From contig NZ_CP012982.1 in assembly GCF_001411495.1 (NCBI RefSeq), positions 1,798,001-1,862,000 of the forward strand: a stretch of 64,000 bases of DNA, given 5' to 3'. The DNA comes from Burkholderia cepacia ATCC 25416 (lineage in GTDB: Bacteria > Pseudomonadota > Gammaproteobacteria > Burkholderiales > Burkholderiaceae). Position numbers and translations under genes: made by a program. Below, one piece after another: positions 60,961-64,000 of the stretch; position 1 is the first letter of the stretch; each line of letters starts with the position of its first letter. The notes beneath the pieces are model-generated. The model was not told the DNA's origin, did not search any database, and was given only the letters and a program-made list of their open reading frames with translations.

Positions 60961-61116
60961 TCAGATGTGACCCAGCAGCACGAGTATCACGACGATGACG
61001 ACGATCAACCCGACCGAGCCCGACGGCCAGTAGCCCCAGCTTCGGCTGTGCGGCCACGCCGGAAATGCCCCGATGAGCAGCAGAATCAGAATGATGATGA
61101 GGATCGTACCGAGCAT
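60961..61116 (-). CDS. DUF3309 small membrane protein
   Basis: The 51-residue protein has two membrane helices (LGTILIIILILLLIGAF; SVGLIVVIVVILVLLG) joined by PAWPHSRSWGYWPSG, the DUF3309 pattern. Ribosome-binding site AGGAGGGG is excellent. Function of the family is unknown; such proteins are usual in Burkholderia as single genes. Confidence 0.85.
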   Translation of the reverse strand: MLGTILIIILILLLIGAFPAWPHSRSWGYWPSGSVGLIVVIVVILVLLGHI

Positions 61117-61316
61117 CGCACCCCTCCTGACGTCGTGAATGGACGGTGCCTCCCGCCGCAATTCGCGTGCCGCGGCGGGGGCGGGCGAAAGCCGGCGCAA
61201 GCGCACGGTTGGAATGCCTGAAATTCACCCGATGAATACCGGCCGATTCAGAAAATAAAGTTTGAAAATGCATCCCCGCCCCCTATGCTGAATCCTTCTG
61301 ATCTGGCGGGCATGCG

Positions 61317-61991
61317 ATGGCTGAACTTTTTCTGGTACGGCACGGGCAGGCTTCCTTCGGCACGGACGACTACGACCGGCTTTCCGCGGCGGGCGAGCAG
61401 CAGGGCGTCTGGCTCGGCGAATACTTTGCACAGCAAGGCCTAGCGTTCGACCGCGTGATCTGCGGCACGATGAACCGCCACGCGCAGACGGTCGACGCGA
61501 TCCTGCGCGGGATGGGCTGCGAGGGCGCGGCGATCGACCGCCATCCCGGCCTGAACGAATACGACTTCCACGGTCTGTTCGCCGCCGCCGCGCACGACTA
61601 CCCGGACATCGCCCGCCTCGCGGCCGGCTCGATGAAGGCGCATTTCCGCGCGCTGCGGCAGGTGCTGCAGCTCTGGTCGGAAGACAAGCTCGGCGATTCG
61701 GCCCCCGAGACCTGGGCGCACTTCCAGCAGCGCGTGGCCGATGCCCGCGCGGCCATCCGCCACGGCGGCGGCCAGCGCGTGCTGACGGTGAGCTCCGGCG
61801 GCCCGATCGCGGTCACCGTGCAGCAGGTGCTGGCCGCCCCGCCGTCGAGCGCGATCGCGCTGAACCTGCAGATCCGCAACAGCAGCCTTTCGCAGTTTTT
61901 CTTCAACGCCGATGCATTCCACCTCGCGTCGTTCAACGGCATCCCGCATCTGGAGGATCCCGAACGACACGCGCTGCGAACCTACGGCTGA
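61317..61991 (+). CDS. Histidine phosphatase (phosphoglycerate mutase-like) family protein
   Basis: The 224-residue enzyme has the RHG catalytic motif (FLVRHGQASFG, His8-9 region) and a second His in SSGGPIAVTVQQV near residue 160; the acid is in DRHPGLNEYDF. It hydrolyses a phosphate ester; the substrate is unknown. It is followed after 19 bp by an ACAD10-like phosphotransferase gene, and such pairs accompany acyl-CoA dehydrogenase genes in related bacteria. Confidence 0.88.
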   Translation: MAELFLVRHGQASFGTDDYDRLSAAGEQQGVWLGEYFAQQGLAFDRVICGTMNRHAQTVDAILRGMGCEGAAIDRHPGLNEYDFHGLFAAAAHDYPDIARLAAGSMKAHFRALRQVLQLWSEDKLGDSAPETWAHFQQRVADARAAIRHGGGQRVLTVSSGGPIAVTVQQVLAAPPSSAIALNLQIRNSSLSQFFFNADAFHLASFNGIPHLEDPERHALRTYG

Positions 61992-62010
61992 CCCACGAAC
62001 GATCGCGACG

Positions 62011-63042
62011 ATGACGAACCCTACCCAGCAACTCGACGTAGCCCGCCTCACGCGCTATCTGGAAGCGCACGTGCCGGGTTTCGAAGGCCCGGTCGACACG
62101 GAGAAGTTTGCCGGCGGCCAGTCGAATCCGACTTTCCTGCTGCATGCGAAGAGCGGCCGCTACGTGCTGCGCCGCCAGCCGCCGGGCGAACTGCTGAAAT
62201 CCGCGCACGCGGTCGACCGCGAATTCCGCGTGCTGAGCGCGCTGTCGGGCACCGCGGTGCCGGTCGCGCATCCGTATCACCTCTGCGAAGACCGCGACGT
62301 GATCGGCAGCCTGTTCTACGTGATGAGCTTCGAGGACGGCCGGATCTTCTGGGATCCCGCGCTGCCGGAGCTGCCGAAGGCCGATCGCGCGGTGTGCTAC
62401 GACGCCTTGCTGCAGACGATGGCCGCGTTGCACGACGTCGATGTCGACGCGGTGGGCCTCGCCGACTACGGCCGCCCCGGCAACTACTTCGAACGCCAGA
62501 TCGGCGTCTGGACGAAGCAGTACCGCGCGGCGGAAACGGAGCGCCTCGACGCGATGGAGACGCTGATCGACTGGCTGCCGAAGGCGTGCCCGGCCGACAC
62601 GGGCCGGCCGACGCTGGTGCATGGCGATTTCCGGATCGACAACCTGATGTTCGCGCGCGACAGCTATCGCGTGCAGGCCGTGCTCGACTGGGAACTGTCG
62701 ACCCTCGGCAACCCGCTCGCCGATCTCGCGTACTTCTGCATGTGCCTGCGATTGCCGTCGGGCGGGCAGGTGCGCGGGCTCGCGGGCCAGGATCGCGCGG
62801 AACTCGGCATTCCCGACGAAGCGGCGATCGTTGCGCGTTATTGCGAGCTGCGCGGCATCGAGCCGATCCGCGACTGGCATTTCTACCTCGCATTCAGTTT
62901 CTTCCGGCTCGCGGCGATCGCGCAGGGCGTGAAGGCGCGCGCGCTGCAGGGCAACGCATCGAGCGAGCAGGCGCTGCGCGTCGGCGCGATGGCCGGGCGT
63001 CTCGCCGAGATGGCCGTCGGCGTGATCGACGCGCATCGCTGA
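62011..63042 (+). CDS. Phosphotransferase family protein (APH/ACAD10-like)
   Basis: The 343-residue protein has the aminoglycoside-phosphotransferase/choline-kinase fold: GGQSNPTFLL as nucleotide loop, HGDFRIDNLMF (catalytic Asp in HGDxRxxN) and LDWELSTLGNPLADLAYF (metal-binding DWE). The group fused to or neighbouring acyl-CoA dehydrogenases phosphorylates 4-hydroxy fatty acids in mammals (ACAD10/11); a similar lipid role is inferred. Starts 19 bp after the histidine phosphatase gene. Confidence 0.9.
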   Translation: MTNPTQQLDVARLTRYLEAHVPGFEGPVDTEKFAGGQSNPTFLLHAKSGRYVLRRQPPGELLKSAHAVDREFRVLSALSGTAVPVAHPYHLCEDRDVIGSLFYVMSFEDGRIFWDPALPELPKADRAVCYDALLQTMAALHDVDVDAVGLADYGRPGNYFERQIGVWTKQYRAAETERLDAMETLIDWLPKACPADTGRPTLVHGDFRIDNLMFARDSYRVQAVLDWELSTLGNPLADLAYFCMCLRLPSGGQVRGLAGQDRAELGIPDEAAIVARYCELRGIEPIRDWHFYLAFSFFRLAAIAQGVKARALQGNASSEQALRVGAMAGRLAEMAVGVIDAHR

Positions 63043-63085
63043 CCGCGCCGGGTACGACACCACATCAATGGAGGAGCACAGCAAC

Positions 63086-63850
63086 ATGGCAACGAATCTG
63101 TTCGACCTGACGGGCAAGATCGCACTGGTGACGGGCGCGAGCCGCGGCATCGGCGAGGAAATCGCGAAACTGCTCGCGGAGCAGGGCGCGCACGTGATCG
63201 TGTCGAGCCGCAAGCTCGACGACTGCCAGGCCGTGGCCGACGCGATCGTCGCGGCGGGCGGCCGCGCCGAGGCGCTGGCCTGCCACGTCGGGCGCCTGGA
63301 AGACATCGCCGCGACGTTCGAGCATATCCGCGGCAAGCACGGGCGGCTCGACATCCTCGTGAACAACGCGGCCGCGAACCCGTATTTCGGGCACATCCTC
63401 GATACCGATCTCGCCGCTTACGACAAGACGGTCGACGTGAACATCCGCGGCTACTTCTTCATGTCGGTCGAGGCCGGCAAGCTGATGAAGGAACACGGCG
63501 GCGGCGCGATCGTCAACACGGCGTCGGTGAATGCGCTGCAGCCGGGCGACCGGCAGGGCATCTACTCGATCACGAAGGCGGCCGTCGTCAACATGACGAA
63601 GGCGTTCGCGAAGGAATGCGGGCCGTTCGGCATCCGCGTGAACGCGCTGCTGCCGGGGCTCACGAAGACGAAGTTCGCGGGCGCGCTGTTCGCCGACAAG
63701 GACATCTACGAGACGTGGAAGGCGAAGATCCCGCTGCGCCGCCACGCGGAACCGCGCGAAATGGCCGGCACCGTGCTGTACCTCGTGTCGGACGCGGCGA
63801 GCTACACGAACGGCGAATGCATCGTCGTCGACGGCGGCCTGACGATCTGA
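63086..63850 (+). CDS. Short-chain dehydrogenase/reductase
   Basis: The 254-residue SDR has the NAD(P) motif TGASRGIG at residues ~15-22, NNAA, the catalytic Ser in NTASVNAL and Tyr-x3-Lys in YSITKAAV. The ATG at 63086 has GGAGGAG upstream; an in-frame ATG at 63068 lies on top of the ribosome-binding site and is less likely. It is 43 bp after the phosphotransferase gene and followed by another SDR gene 7 bp later. Confidence 0.93.
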   Translation: MATNLFDLTGKIALVTGASRGIGEEIAKLLAEQGAHVIVSSRKLDDCQAVADAIVAAGGRAEALACHVGRLEDIAATFEHIRGKHGRLDILVNNAAANPYFGHILDTDLAAYDKTVDVNIRGYFFMSVEAGKLMKEHGGGAIVNTASVNALQPGDRQGIYSITKAAVVNMTKAFAKECGPFGIRVNALLPGLTKTKFAGALFADKDIYETWKAKIPLRRHAEPREMAGTVLYLVSDAASYTNGECIVVDGGLTI

Positions 63851-63857
63851 GCGCGCG

Positions 63858-64000
63858 ATGAAGATCGACAGCTACGCCGGCCAGGCCGTGATGATCACCG
63901 GTGCCGCGAGCGGCTTCGGCGCGTTGCTCGCGAGCGAGCTCGCCGCGATGGGCGCGCGGCTGGCGCTCGGCGACCTGAACGGCGAGGCGCTCGAACGCGT
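63858..64000 (+). CDS. Short-chain dehydrogenase, 5' part only (cut by window end)
   Basis: The first 47 codons read MKIDSYAGQAVMITGAASGF and continue with the Rossmann motif TGAASGFG, LASELAAMGARLALGDL. The remainder lies outside the window. It starts seven bases after the preceding SDR gene, so the two are in one operon. Confidence 0.85.
   Translation, partial: MKIDSYAGQAVMITGAASGFGALLASELAAMGARLALGDLNGEALER

Noticed and set aside
1..64000. CRISPR array, tRNA, rRNA, replication origin or complete insertion sequence
   Set aside because: No regularly spaced repeats, tRNA-like cloverleaf, rRNA sequence, DnaA/iteron cluster or intact transposase with terminal repeats was found by eye.

Overview
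The window looks like part of a Burkholderia (cepacia-complex-like) replicon, probably one of the secondary chromosomes. The evidence is a very GC-rich sequence with strong third-position GC, gene families and neighbourhoods typical of that genus (FNR next to a universal stress protein, a pobA/pca protocatechuate cluster, a VgrG/DUF4123/DUF3304/DUF2235 type VI secretion module, an accessory 88-residue IF-1 next to a cold-shock gene), and several tiny gene families common in Burkholderia. The species assignment is inference. No rRNA, tRNA, CRISPR array or intact insertion sequence was seen.

Layout. 1-3.1 kb: AraC-type regulator (cut by the window edge), a secreted protein and an aldo/keto reductase, all on the minus strand. 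3.5-9.4 kb: a type VI secretion 'tip plus cargo' module made of VgrG, a DUF4123 adaptor, a DUF3304-like lipoprotein (probable immunity) and a DUF2235/Tle1-like phospholipase effector. 9.5-11.1 kb: divergent argO-like exporter and argP-like regulator. 11.1-14 kb: FNR, a universal stress protein and small hypothetical proteins. 14.1-16.5 kb: serine acetyltransferase, then folE with an overlapping folM-like reductase. 16.6-24.7 kb: 4-hydroxybenzoate/protocatechuate catabolism (LysR regulator, pobA, pcaI, pcaJ, pcaB, pcaD, pcaC, pcaK), with a strong double operator before pcaI and a tandem hairpin repeat before pcaK. The ring-cleavage dioxygenase pcaHG, the thiolase pcaF and the IclR regulator are not in the window.

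25.7-36.1 kb is an accessory region of lower GC. It holds many very small genes (DUF1488, paralogous 65-105-residue proteins, cspA, an infA paralogue, a Crp/Fnr regulator) mixed with relics: a SagB-type nitroreductase fragment, an IS66 transposase tail, an SMR efflux tail and a ribbon-helix-helix protein lacking a normal start codon. From 36 to 44.4 kb come an MBL-fold hydrolase, a small lipoprotein, the chromate resistance pair chrB-chrA, a frameshifted cupredoxin, a TetR regulator divergent from a sugar-isomerase/two-hydrolase operon, and an orphan threonine-rich leader peptide with a terminator.

44.4-64 kb is ordinary chromosomal backbone: a three-gene glycosyltransferase/methyltransferase-like/polysaccharide deacetylase operon, a dctA-like symporter behind a structured leader, a secreted beta-propeller, a parvulin-type PPIase behind a terminator-like leader, GNAT, LysR, a lipocalin-like protein, a MASE1-PAS protein without output domain, an alpha/beta hydrolase with a cysteine nucleophile, a MerR regulator fused to a P-loop domain, a BaeSR-like two-component system, and the start of a fatty-acid/aromatic-type gene set (histidine phosphatase, ACAD10-like phosphotransferase, two SDRs, the last cut by the window end).
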